From assembly GCA_025201375.1 (NCBI GenBank), contig JAIWZP010000006.1:868001-932000 (forward strand): DNA of 64,000 nucleotides, given 5' to 3'. Position numbers and translations under genes: made by a program. Source of the stretch: Gongronella butleri (lineage: Eukaryota > Mucoromycota > Mucoromycetes > Mucorales > Cunninghamellaceae). This document shows, in pieces, positions 47,534 through 56,827 of this stretch (positions within the stretch are counted from its first letter, which is position 1; each line of letters begins with the position of its first letter). The notes beneath the pieces were generated by a model. It had not been told where the DNA came from and did no database searches. It saw only the letters and a list, made by a program, of their open reading frames with translations.

Positions 47534-48354
47534 GGACCTGAAAATGCAGAAACAAAATGGAAAGGTGTGGACAAAAAAGTGCGTGATGCTCTTCACTCCG
47601 CTCTGCAGCCCGCGAATGCTCAATTCTTGCTAGAAATACCCTGCCAAAAAGGCACATGTTGCACTAATTTCATGCAAAAGGCGCCAAATCACCTACCGAG
47701 CCTTCAAGGAAAAAAGAACACACGCGCTCTCAAATCACTCTGGGAACCCAAAAAGTCGCTTGGCAAGCCAAGTAAGCATATGATCAAGAAGAAATAGACA
47801 CACAAGCTCAAATCACAACCGATGTGCTTGTAAATCTTGTTTTATTTTGTTTTATTTTGCACAACGCGTCGATTTCTGGCCATTGGGAACACCCGGCGGG
47901 TAAGAATAGCCTTGTGGAATAGCCGACTACCGCAACGCGTGTAAGAGAGCCACAAGCGCGTATGTGAGTCGGTGTCAATCCGGCGCTTTGCCTAGTCGCA
48001 ATGTCACTTTATGCATTTTATGCACGTTGGACCAAGGGGATCGCCTGTTTTGGGTCCAAGTAAAAAGAATTACAGGAATGGCGCAAGGTCGCCTGCATGC
48101 AGCCTTGCAAAGGAAGGAGACAAGTTGACGCGTGGGTTGCCATCAATCTATGCAAAAACAGTGGGCAAAGGATTTCCAGGAAATCAAATCGCCTTACTAA
48201 GGCGCTGGCGGCGTGCAAGCGATCGCCCAATATGGGTGGGAAAATGCTGACACAAAGGAATCAAATAAAGGCCCGCTCGCATTATAAATAAAAAATCCGG
48301 GGCAAGATTGCCTCCACAATCACCTTTTTCTTTTCGTTTCACACAAACACAACT
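47534..48354. promoter_or_regulatory. Divergent upstream region COG1 / enoyl-CoA hydratase
   Basis: 820 nt between two divergent start codons. No gene is seen. The hydratase side has a TATA box at 48283-48290 and a T/C-rich leader; the COG1 side is AT-rich. Confidence 0.5.
48283..48290 (+). promoter_or_regulatory. TATA box of the peroxisomal hydratase gene
   Basis: TATAAATA about 65-72 nt before the ATG at 48355. Confidence 0.6.
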
Positions 48355-49551
48355 ATGCCTGAAGGTTACAAAGTCGATGTCGAAAAGGCCGTGGGCCACA
48401 AGTCCAAGCCTGAGCGCGTAAGTCTTCGAAGCAGCCCAGCCAGAACAAAAAAAAAAAAAAGAAAAGAAAAGAAAACGTCGTCTCATGCTTTTTTTCACTT
48501 TTTCTAGCTTTCCTGCAACCGCCGTGATCACCTGCTCTACGCCTTGGGCGTTGGCGTCTCGGAAGACGAGTTGAAATACCTTTATGAGCTTCGTAAGTGG
48601 AATTGAGGTTGCGTGTGCGCAAAAAGACATGTGAAAATAGGCGTTTGACGCGTTTTTTTTAATTTATTCCTAGACCCTGATTTCAGCGTGTTGCCTTCGT
48701 ATCCCTTGGTGATGGGCCTGAAGGGCGACAGCTCGGACGTGAATCTGTTCAAGGACCGTGCCGGTGGTGGTGGTCCCACGCCTGGTAAGATCACATGCAA
48801 AAGGCAAATTGAGCGCGCCTATTGATTCATTTTTTTTCCTCTTTTTATTTTTTTCTCCTTTTATTTAGGCATTCCCCCTTATGATCCCAACAAAATTGTG
48901 CACGGTGAGCAATCGCTGGAGGTGATCACGCCCTGGCCTGTCACTGGTGGCAGCTTTATTGCCGAAAAGACGTGCACTGGCGTGTATGACAAGGGGTCGG
49001 GCATGGTCATTGAGCAGACGGTCGACTTGTACGGCGAGCAGGACAAGAAGCACTACTGCCGCATGGTCGGCAAGTCGTTTGTGCGCGGCTATGGCGGCTG
49101 GAACGGACCAAAGGGTCCCAAGGCGACGAGCTACATGCCTCCTCAGCGTCCCTTTGACGCCAAGCACGTGTTTGCCACGACGCCCAAGCAGGCGCTCGCG
49201 TACCGCTTGTCCGGCGACTACAACCCTCTGCACGCCGATCCCAACATCGCCACGGCCGTCGGCTTCCCCAAGCCCATTCTGCACGGTCTCTGCACGTACG
49301 GCGCGTGTGTCCATGGCATTGTCAAGGAGCTCGCCAACAACGACCCCACGCGCTTCAAGTCCATTGAGGCCCGCTTCGCGTCGCCCGTGTTCCCCGGCGA
49401 GACCATTGAAATCTTCATGTGGAAGGTCGATTCCAAGGAGCCTGGCACCCAGGGCGTCATCTTTGCCGCCAAGGCCAAGGAGCGCGACGTCGTCGTCGTC
49501 AACAATGGCTATGTCGTCCTCCACAAGGAATCCCAGCCCTCCAAGTTGTAA
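48355..49551 (+). CDS. Peroxisomal (3R)-enoyl-CoA hydratase 2 (MaoC-like)
   Basis: Hydratase 2 of peroxisomal beta-oxidation: hydrates trans-2-enoyl-CoA to (3R)-3-hydroxyacyl-CoA. Four exons, 48355-48417, 48508-48592, 48674-48784 and 48869-49551, give 313 aa. The N-terminal half is a degenerate hot-dog fold (HLLYALGVGVSEDELKYLYE). The C-terminal MaoC hot-dog has the hydratase 2 motif YRLSGDYNPLHADPNIA with catalytic Asp and His, then GFPKPILHGLCTYG. It ends in Ser-Lys-Leu, the canonical PTS1 signal. In many fungi this activity is the C-terminal part of multifunctional Fox2; here it is a free enzyme, as in plant ECH2. AATAAA overlaps the stop codon region (49551-49556). Confidence 0.94.
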
Positions 49552-49582
49552 ATAAAATAAACAAAAATTAGCTCGTTTTTCT

Positions 49583-49585
<3 letters not shown>

Positions 49586-49613
<28 letters not shown>

Positions 49614-49711
49614 GTGTTCTTCCTGCAATTGAATTTACGACGCCTTTGTGTTCTAAAACATGTGCCTTTCAGGTACAATCTTGCTTGTGTGTGTGTGTGT
49701 GTGTGTGTGTG
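49586..49711. repeat. Poly(T) tract and (TG)n microsatellite
   Basis: A T run at about 49586-49612 and a perfect (TG)13 at about 49686-49711, in the intergenic region between the hydratase and APH-kinase genes. Confidence 0.9.
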
Positions 49712-49926
49712 CTGAGTCGATCAATATTGTCATACACATCGGCGTGCGCCTCATTTGCAATACTGTAGAGCTGAGTTCCAAGACCTGTGACTGACTTGCA
49801 ATTTCAAGCTGCGGCAATTTGGAATTTATAGACGATATTTTTCGCACGACTAATTCTTTTTTTTTTTTTTTCTTACTTTCACCTTCCTTCCCCTCTCCCC
49901 CTGCTTGTCATTTCATTTCATAAATC

Positions 49927-51003
49927 ATGTCTGTCACCACCGTGGAAGAGTGCAAAACATATCTTGCATCCGTCATGGATGTATCGATCATCGACAATGT
50001 GACGCGTCTCAGTGGCGGCAATGCCAACTTTGTATTTCGCGTGGATTTGAAGCAGGCTTCGGATCAATTCGATGGCCAGACGGCGTTTGTCTTGAAGCAC
50101 GCGGCGCCCTTTCTCGCAGTCAACCGTGATATCAAGTTTGATCCCAAGCGCATGGCATTTGAGGTCGCGGCGATGCGGCGTGCGATCGAGCCGGATGTCG
50201 CGCTGCCGACAATCTCGGTACCAAAGGTGTTCCAGTACGACGCGGACAATGCAGTGATGATCATGGAGTACCTGGCCAACACGATTGATCTCAAGCAGCA
50301 TGTATTTGGTCTTGACGCGCCCATGGCGCCCGCGCTGGCCGCTGCCGTCGGAAGAGACCTCGGCCACTTCCTCGCGCGCCTGCATCTGGTGGACAAGGAC
50401 GCGCGACCGGTCTTTGAAAAGGGCGTCAACCACGATCAGGCCGTTCAAATGTACAAATATGCCGTTTACGAACAGACCGAGTCGTTGTGCGAGCGCCATT
50501 CGCTGTCGTCCGATGTCACTGCCGCGTCAAAGTGGGCGTCCGACCATCTGGTGCATGACCCCGCGACCTTTTGCATGGGCGACTATTGGACTGGGAACGC
50601 GCTCATTGCCGCTGATGACAATGGCAACCACGCGCTGCGCATTGTCGACTGGGAAATCAGTCGCTACGCGCCTGCGGGCTTTGACCTCGGACAGATGCTT
50701 GCCGAGATGTACAGCTTGCACAAATACCGCCAAACGACCGATGCCCTGTGCACCTCATTCCTCGCCGGCTACGCTGAGCACCGCGCACTGGACAAGACGC
50801 AGACAAAGATCATGATCATCCACTTTGGCCTCCACTTGCTCACGTGGACGCCGTTCACAGGCTGGTTTGACAAGGACGACAAACAGGCCGCCGACGAAAT
50901 TATTGCCATTGGCGCCGAGTATGTGCAGCACGCCTGGAACGAAGACTGGTCATGGTTCGACAACACCATTTTCAAGGATGCCATCCACAAATGGATCGAA
51001 TAA
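49927..51003 (+). CDS. Aminoglycoside-phosphotransferase-fold small-molecule kinase
   Basis: Intronless, 358 aa, one APH/choline-kinase fold domain. Motifs: glycine-rich loop LSGGNANFVFRV, ATP lysine in AFVLKHA, EYLANTIDL hinge, Brenner motif FCMGDYWTGNALI (usual HGDxxxxN; the His is Met here while catalytic Asp and Asn remain), and metal motif IVDWEISRYAPAGFDLGQ. Overall pattern and the GDYWTGN variant resemble 5-methylthioribose kinase-like proteins, but the substrate cannot be fixed from sequence. The lack of introns is unusual in this window and could point to retroposition or transfer. The upstream region has a T tract (49857-49871) and pyrimidine-rich leader. Confidence 0.8.
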   Translation: MSVTTVEECKTYLASVMDVSIIDNVTRLSGGNANFVFRVDLKQASDQFDGQTAFVLKHAAPFLAVNRDIKFDPKRMAFEVAAMRRAIEPDVALPTISVPKVFQYDADNAVMIMEYLANTIDLKQHVFGLDAPMAPALAAAVGRDLGHFLARLHLVDKDARPVFEKGVNHDQAVQMYKYAVYEQTESLCERHSLSSDVTAASKWASDHLVHDPATFCMGDYWTGNALIAADDNGNHALRIVDWEISRYAPAGFDLGQMLAEMYSLHKYRQTTDALCTSFLAGYAEHRALDKTQTKIMIIHFGLHLLTWTPFTGWFDKDDKQAADEIIAIGAEYVQHAWNEDWSWFDNTIFKDAIHKWIE

Positions 51004-51289
51004 GGGCCCATTCGTACGGTGCCATCATGTAGATTTCTTCCTTTTTGATTATGATAAACTGATTTTTTTTACCAAATTCTCTCGTTGACAATTGCGAATC
51101 TGTGATGAAGTTTTACACTAATGCCGTGTGTCGTGTTGTTGTGTATCACATCTTTTTCATTCCCGGGTCGCGTGCGCTATGCACTTTTAATCTACTGTAC
51201 TCTTTTTTTTTTCTTTGAAAAATCTAAAAACACAAAGCGTATGATAATTTTATCCGTTTGAGTGGGATTTTAGACCATTTTTATGTTAA
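51004..51289. other. 3' flank of the APH-kinase gene
   Basis: AT-rich, TACTGTAC at about 51194. No gene seen. Confidence 0.35.
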
Positions 51290-51496
51290 CCGCGTCAATC
51301 TGACGCGCGCTCTCCACTTCCATGCCTGAAGTGGCGTCACTTTACAGACACCTTTGTTTTTTACAGTAAAAACGACAAGACATGATTTTCAAATTTTACC
51401 TGCTTGTTGTACCTCCAGAATCTTTTTACAGCCTGCCTGCCCGCCGACGAAAAATGCGCCAGGGGTTGAATTGAACTATGACATTGATTCAGATGC

Positions 51497-51528
<32 letters not shown>

Positions 51529-51530
51529 CC
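51290..51530 (+). repeat. Short dispersed repeat copy R4 with poly(T) tail
   Basis: 51300-51480 matches R1 (5370-5560) and R3 (30250-30470), including a CTCCAGAAT(C/T)TTTTTACAGCC core, and is followed by a T run at about 51498-51522. It is the smallest member found. Confidence 0.65.
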
Positions 51531-51644
51531 AGCCGATCCGCAGTAAATTTCGCGTGATTGGTAGCATGAATTTGATTATTTTATTTACGAAAAGAGTGCA
51601 TAGGACAACAAAAGATACAAAGCTTACAAGAAAGTATACTATAT

Positions 51645-52028
51645 TTAAAGGTTTGTGAGCTTTTCTTCCTTGTTGTCGTCCTTATCTTCTTTTTTCTTGG
51701 CCGCCTTGGGTTTCTGCTGCTCCTGTGCATGTTGCTTTGCCTGCGCGGGCTTCATGCACACGGGAATACACTCGTCGAGATCGTCTTCGCACGACTTGCT
51801 GAGGCACGCGGCGAATTGGTCCCACGACACGGCGGCCGGCGCCGATTGTGGCACGGGCATGCCTGGGTAGTACATGGCGGGTGGGCCATATGCCGGGTAG
51901 TAGCCAGGTGGCGGTGCCGCGGGCATGGGCGCCGCGGGCACTTGCGGCGCAGCATAGGGGTAATAGTAGCCTGATGGCGCGCCAAGGACAGCGGACAGAC
52001 CAAAGACAATTGCGAGGAGAGCGAGCAT
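51645..52028 (-). CDS. Secreted Tyr/Pro-rich four-cysteine protein A
   Basis: Intronless, 127 aa from the ATG at 52028. Signal peptide at about 1-16 (LALLAIVFGLSAVLGAP). The mature N-terminal half is Pro/Ala/Tyr-rich with YYYPYAAP, PPPGYYPAYGPP and AMYYPGMP. A compact module follows: SWDQFAACLSKSCEDDLDEC then CM, spacing W-x3-F-x2-C-x4-C-x7-C-x3-C. The tail is highly charged (Lys/Glu/Asp). TATA box at 52106. It is a paralogue of the next gene on the same strand. Tyr/Pro repeats suggest a wall-linked or cross-linked structural protein; this is inference. Confidence 0.8.
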   Translation of the reverse strand: MLALLAIVFGLSAVLGAPSGYYYPYAAPQVPAAPMPAAPPPGYYPAYGPPAMYYPGMPVPQSAPAAVSWDQFAACLSKSCEDDLDECIPVCMKPAQAKQHAQEQQKPKAAKKKEDKDDNKEEKLTNL

Positions 52029-52105
52029 TCTTGAGGGTAAGGAAAACCAGAGAGCTTGAGATGTACAGAAAAAAAAGAAAAAAAATGGCGCTGCGCATTC
52101 AAACC

Positions 52106-52113
52106 TTATATAG
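52106..52113 (-). promoter_or_regulatory. TATA box of secreted protein A
   Basis: CTATATAA on the minus strand about 78-85 nt upstream of the ATG at 52028. Confidence 0.65.
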
Positions 52114-52651
52114 ACGCGGCTTTGACAACCGTCCTCCCCGTGCAATCCACAGACCACAATTCCTGTTGCCTTGTCCCCTTTGTCCCTGTTGTCCCGTGAT
52201 CATCCTTTCTAAACAACTCGGAGCGCGGGGTGGTAAGGAACAATACAACAGACGAGCAACACGATTTTTCTGACGACGCGAAGAAAAACGGATGAATTGA
52301 GGGGGAAAAAATCATTTGGAGCGCGCGCGCCTGCGTCGTTCCCTTTGGGGAATGCAGGAGGCGAGCCATTGTTATCCTAGCACGCGCGCATTTTGGCCCT
52401 TGGAAACACGGCACAGACTTTTTTCTTCTCCTTTTTCCATGCCATTGTCACCATGTCTTGGCAAAAAAGGCAGTATGGCCCCTTTGGATCTCCTTGGCCA
52501 TCCATCGCGCCCCTCCCCCTTGCCCTATCGCGCCCTTTTTTTTTTTTAACATCCATTCTGCCAATCGCTGACCTGCCCACAAAAAAGTAATTGGGGAGCA
52601 ATTCTTATTTTTTTTTATTGGTACATCAGGGGACACACAAAAACGTTGGTT
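52114..52651. other. Region between the two secreted-protein genes
   Basis: No gene. Promoter of protein A on its left side and 3' flank of protein B on its right. The two genes are tandem and separated by about 620 nt. Confidence 0.4.
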
Positions 52652-52951
52652 TCAAGGCTCATCGGCGAGGTTGGGTGGAGGCTTTTGGTATGTAAGGCAC
52701 TTTTTGAAGCAGCCCTCATTGGCGCCCGGGCATGTTTGCTTCATACATTGCAAAAACACGGTCCATGGCACGTTGGTGCCCTGTTTTTTTGGTGGTTCCG
52801 GCGGCATTTGCTGGGGCACGAATGGATACGGCGCGTAATAATAGGGCACGCTATCATCGCTGTCGTGTCGCTCTTGCAATTGGACAGGTGCAGCCCATGT
52901 CACTTGAGACAGCGCGACAAGCGCAAGAACAATGGATCCGCTTAGTTTCAT
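52652..52951 (-). CDS. Secreted Tyr/Pro-rich four-cysteine protein B
   Basis: Intronless, 99 aa from the ATG at 52951. Signal peptide at about 1-20 (LSGSIVLALVALSQVTWAAP). A short Tyr/Pro segment (VPYYYAPYPFVPQQMPPEPP) precedes the same module as protein A: PWTVFLQCMKQTCPGANEGC then FKKC, with identical spacing W-x3-F-x2-C-x4-C-x7-C-x3-C. The charged tail of A is replaced by a short Pro-rich end. TATA box at 53091. Tandem paralogue of protein A; family not recognised. Confidence 0.8.
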   Translation of the reverse strand: MKLSGSIVLALVALSQVTWAAPVQLQERHDSDDSVPYYYAPYPFVPQQMPPEPPKKQGTNVPWTVFLQCMKQTCPGANEGCFKKCLTYQKPPPNLADEP

Positions 52952-53701
52952 TTTTTCTTTTGGGCACAAAACAAGATTTAAGAAAAGAAAAGAGAACCAA
53001 AAGAACGTCCACAGAGCAATTAAACGTAAAATAAAAAATAAAAAACGAGAGGCAAAGGAGGCGAGGCCGACTTTGGCAGTTTATATAGCGAGCACGAGGG
53101 GGAACTTTTGCATCTGCGGGTGTTTATCATGCGTCCATTCGTTTTGTTTGATCAGCGGTGCAATTTCAGGGAGGCGCGCAATTGAGACGCATGGGAAATT
53201 CGACGAAAAAAAAAAGGTGTACAGCAACGATGAGGTGCGGGCTGCGCGGCACCCCCTTGCTTATCCAGCTTTTCCCCCTTTCGCTTTTTGAAGTGTGTGC
53301 CAGGGGAAGGAGGTGTCCAAGGGCAGCCAGGGGGGGGGGTCAACAAACGCCTCCCCCTATTTTTTTTTTTTACCACTTCACGCTCAGCGCGCACACGACA
53401 CGCTTTTACCCAATCACAATGAGCAAATGACGTCGTGGTGCCTTGACTATGACACGACGATCTTTGTGTTTCTCCCGGGATCCACGCTCAATGGCGGACG
53501 ACACAAGTTTGATTAGGCATGCACACGCATCCTGCGCGTCATCGGGGCGCGCTTTTTTTTTTTTTTTTGCCAAATCACAGAGAAACTTTTTCCTGACAGT
53601 TCCGCAGAAAAAAAATAAAAATAAAAATAAAAATGGTGGCAAGCTGGGTACCCTTGCAACGCACCTCCGTAAAGAAAAAAAGTGCCCTAAACGCGCCGAT
53701 T
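52952..53701. other. Upstream region of protein B
   Basis: No gene. It contains the TATA box, a T tract at about 53552-53568, and (AAAAAT)4 at about 53608-53632 before the 3' end of the Nudix gene. Confidence 0.4.
53091..53098 (-). promoter_or_regulatory. TATA box of secreted protein B
   Basis: CTATATAA on the minus strand about 140 nt upstream of the ATG at 52951. The same word as in front of protein A. Confidence 0.6.
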
Positions 53702-54852
53702 TTATTTGATTTCCAGCGATTTCTTGGGTCCGGGGAACTCGAGGCGTCGGTGCAAATGGTACGAGATGTCAATATAGTCGGGCTCATTGTCGGCATGGAT
53801 ATAGCCGTGGCGGATCATGAACTCGATGGCAACGAGCGCGCAATTCGGCTTCCAGCCGTCATTGAAAATCGATTGCTTGACCTCATCGAGCGTCCACAGA
53901 TAGAAGCATTCGACCTCGCCATCTTTTGGCGTCGGCGCGAAATCTACAGGCAGCTGCAAATCATAGATGTACCTGAGGAGATGCAATTAAAAAAAAAAAA
54001 GATGCGATTCATTAAAGCATATGCACATGGGCGATCCAACATACACAAAAACGCGTCTCTCTCTGTCTCTCTCTCTTTTTTATCCTTTTTTTTTTTTTTT
54101 TTTTTTTGAGGCTTACTCTGTCTCTGGCTGCATGCCATAATCCGAAAAAGTGTAATAGGATACGACAGACACGTTTTTTGCATTTTGGGCGAGATTCTCG
54201 GGGATGCTTGCTTCCTCATCACACTCCTTGACGACTGTTTCCTTGGTTGAGTACCCGTGAGGGATGCCACCGGCCACCTAAATAGAGGGAAAAAAAGATG
54301 AATTGGGCCGTGTAAAAAAAAAAGAAAAAAAAAAAAAGAGAGAATGGTTCATACACAATTGTCAAGGACGCCCGGCCATGTCTGTTTTTGCATTGATCTG
54401 CGTGCAACCCACATTTTTGTGACCCCCTTGTCGACGACAAAGACATTGACGTGGACGCCAAAGGTGGAGATACCAAAGAGCGGTGTGGCTGCGCGTTCCA
54501 TGACAAAAGCGGGCGCGCCCGACGCGCCGTACACCGGGTACAGCTCATCGCGCCAGCCGGCGAGCGCTGCGAACTTCTTTGTCGCGCGCCAGTGGTCCAT
54601 CAGCGTCTTGACGGCCTGCGTGCGGTCGTCGACCGTGCGCACGTGGTCGCTGAACCGCACCGTCGTGTCCGTCACCACAAACGGCGCGGGGCTCGTCGCC
54701 TGGCAATACGCGGCAAGCTCTGGAAGCACGTTCGACAAGATCGTGCCCACGCAAACGTCGTCCTCCAGCAACAGTCGCGCGCCAGGGCTCGCCGTGTCAT
54801 ACGAAACCTTGTCACAGTGCTGCACCACCTCCAAAAAGCTCGAAAACGCCAT
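53702..54852 (-). CDS. Nudix hydrolase, thiamine-pyrophosphokinase-associated type
   Basis: Nudix enzyme with an N-terminal DUF4743 domain, as in yeast YJR142W and the Nudix part of S. pombe Tnr3, which act on damaged or oxidised thiamine diphosphate derivatives. Three minus-strand exons; the first runs from the ATG at 54852 to about 54354, the second about 54279-54117, the third about 53979-53702; about 314 aa. The first exon holds DUF4743 (RDELYPVYGASGAPAFVMER, ATPLFGISTFGVHVN). The Nudix box spans the second: VAGGIPHGYSTKETVVKECD followed by EEASIPE, with the metal-binding Glu cluster intact and Lys in place of the usual Arg of REUxEE. The third has VECFYLWTLDEVKQSI. One intron carries ACGCGTC (54052). 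Confidence 0.88.
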
Positions 54853-55589
54853 TTTTTACGAGGTTAAAAAAAAAAGAATTTGAAAGAAAAACGGAAGCGA
54901 AACGCGGAATTGCACGTTCCCCTGTTTTTTAAAAAAAAATTAGGCACGAGCGGGAAAGCCGGGTTTTCGGAAACCCCGTCGCTTCGGCAAGCTCATGTGA
55001 CGCGTCGCGCCGTGCTTTGCCCACGTCGTCGCCCCGGGAGGCACAGCCAAATACCCTGGTCCAAGAAGCGTTTCAACTCCCTGGGCTGCGGCAAGCAAAA
55101 CTTAAAAAAAATGCAACATTGGCTCCCTTTTTCGTGTCAAAAACAAGAAAAAATGCAAAATCGCGCGATCCACCCAAACGAATGCACTTTTTAATACTTG
55201 TTCCGTTCTCCATATGCTCAAAAGTATCTTCACACTATCGCGTGCATGTCTGGTAGAATCCAATTCTTATTGTAGTTGCAAAGTGTGGCAATTTTCGGCC
55301 GCTTTGTTTTTGCAGTTGTTGGCGATGCTGCGCCCCTAGGAAACGACAGTGGCGTTGTGTTTGCAAGATGGAAAAAAAGACGGTTGCTTTGCTTTTGTAG
55401 GGATATTAAGTACCAACAGGGAAGCATGCAGGCGACGCGACATTGAAAATTGACGTTTTCGTGGATTATCCCGCCTAAATGTCGGCGGATGCGCGTGTCA
55501 AAAGGGGTTCGACGTGTCCCTGGCTGGCCTATCCCAATGGCACCCATTCGACGGACCGTGAACGCCCTGCGACGTAGACAGAATAGATC
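54853..55589. other. Upstream region of the Nudix gene
   Basis: No gene is supported. Unique DNA with short A/T tracts; nothing further is visible. Confidence 0.4.
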
Positions 55590-56790
55590 GTTCAAAAAAA
55601 TCAAACGTACACGCGCGACACCCTCCCGTGACTTGAAAATTTAGCATCCATCGCGCGTGAAATTGATGACTTCATGACGCGCTCAATCATTAGTGCAATT
55701 TTTGTGCTTCTTGGGAGAAGCTTCATAAAGGGAAAACTCGTAAAATACCACATTCTAGTGCTCATCAAGCACAACTTGGCAGTCTGGCATTGGGAAGATC
55801 CATATCCGTGCTCCAACACGTAAAGACGAGCTGCAAACCGCAAGGGACGCGATGTGACGCGCCCCGCACGTCTTTAGAGCGCGCCACGCCCAAATCAGAA
55901 TTTTGTCGTCATGAGGCTCCAAAACCAAAATTGAAAAATCAGGTCTCCAGAATTCCGCCAAACCTGCACACAAGATGACGCGTTTGGCGAAACCACGAAA
56001 AACGACAAAAAGACTTGGGATCCATCTGCCCTGTGACGAGCAATGAGCGATTTTCGATTAAATTTCAACGGCGAATTCCACCGGAAGAACGTGTCTATGG
56101 AGCCGCGCCGACGCGTCCATTAGCAAGAGAGACACCAGGTGCATGGAATTGATAGAGGACGGACGCGTGTCACGCGACGTCTGACGCGGTTTATCACGCG
56201 TCCAAGTTGCCCTGCAAATGGCTTGCACGCATCCATTCAGTCTGCACGCGCTTTTTGTGCGGATCTTTGATATCCACGTACGCAGCTGGCCGTGCTCGTT
56301 CTAATGATCTATGTTTCGCGGCTCTGTGGCCAATTTTCGTCGAGTTTGCCTTGTAGCGAAAATAGGACGAAAATTCCGTTTTGCTCGAAACCCAGTCCAT
56401 GAACCCATGTATTTTATTGCATTTTTGCCGGTTACTCGCGAGTGTTTACCATGTGGCTGAATGGCGTGGTGATCTGAGGAGCTAAATTTGACCATTTGAA
56501 AATCCTCGACTGCACCTCTTGGAAAATTCATGGTTTTTGAAAATGGTCGTGGAGCGCCATCCAGTGGCCGCAGTGGGTCGTGGGAAGGCTCATTTGAATC
56601 GGACGCGTCGTGTGTGTCCAGTGGGATGGCTCCGGTGCCTGGAAGACAAGGGCTTTTGCTGCCTCTTTTTTTTGCAAACACGTTTTTTGGTAGTTTCTAT
56701 AATGGCTTGCGAGCTCATTGCGTCTTTAAGCACGACGGATGCGGTCGAGCTGCCGCGCTGTCCTGAATCTGTTCAGCCTGCACAAAACAA
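55590..56790 (-). repeat. Degenerate dispersed repeat, copy R5 (inverted)
   Basis: Reverse complement of R2 (18580-19260) and R1 (7720-8420). Two minus-strand frames match R2 at protein level: 56400-56194 (DWVSSK, STKIGHRAAKHR, AAYVDI) and 56130-55890 (LLLMDASAR, GRWIPSLFVVFRGF, FWRPDFSILVLE). A stop interrupts the second frame after AVEI, and part of the first ends in TGA. It is the best-preserved partner for reconstructing the family. Confidence 0.7.
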
Positions 56791-56827
56791 TGGGCATCCT
56801 TTATGATTTATTTGTGGAAAAGCAGCT

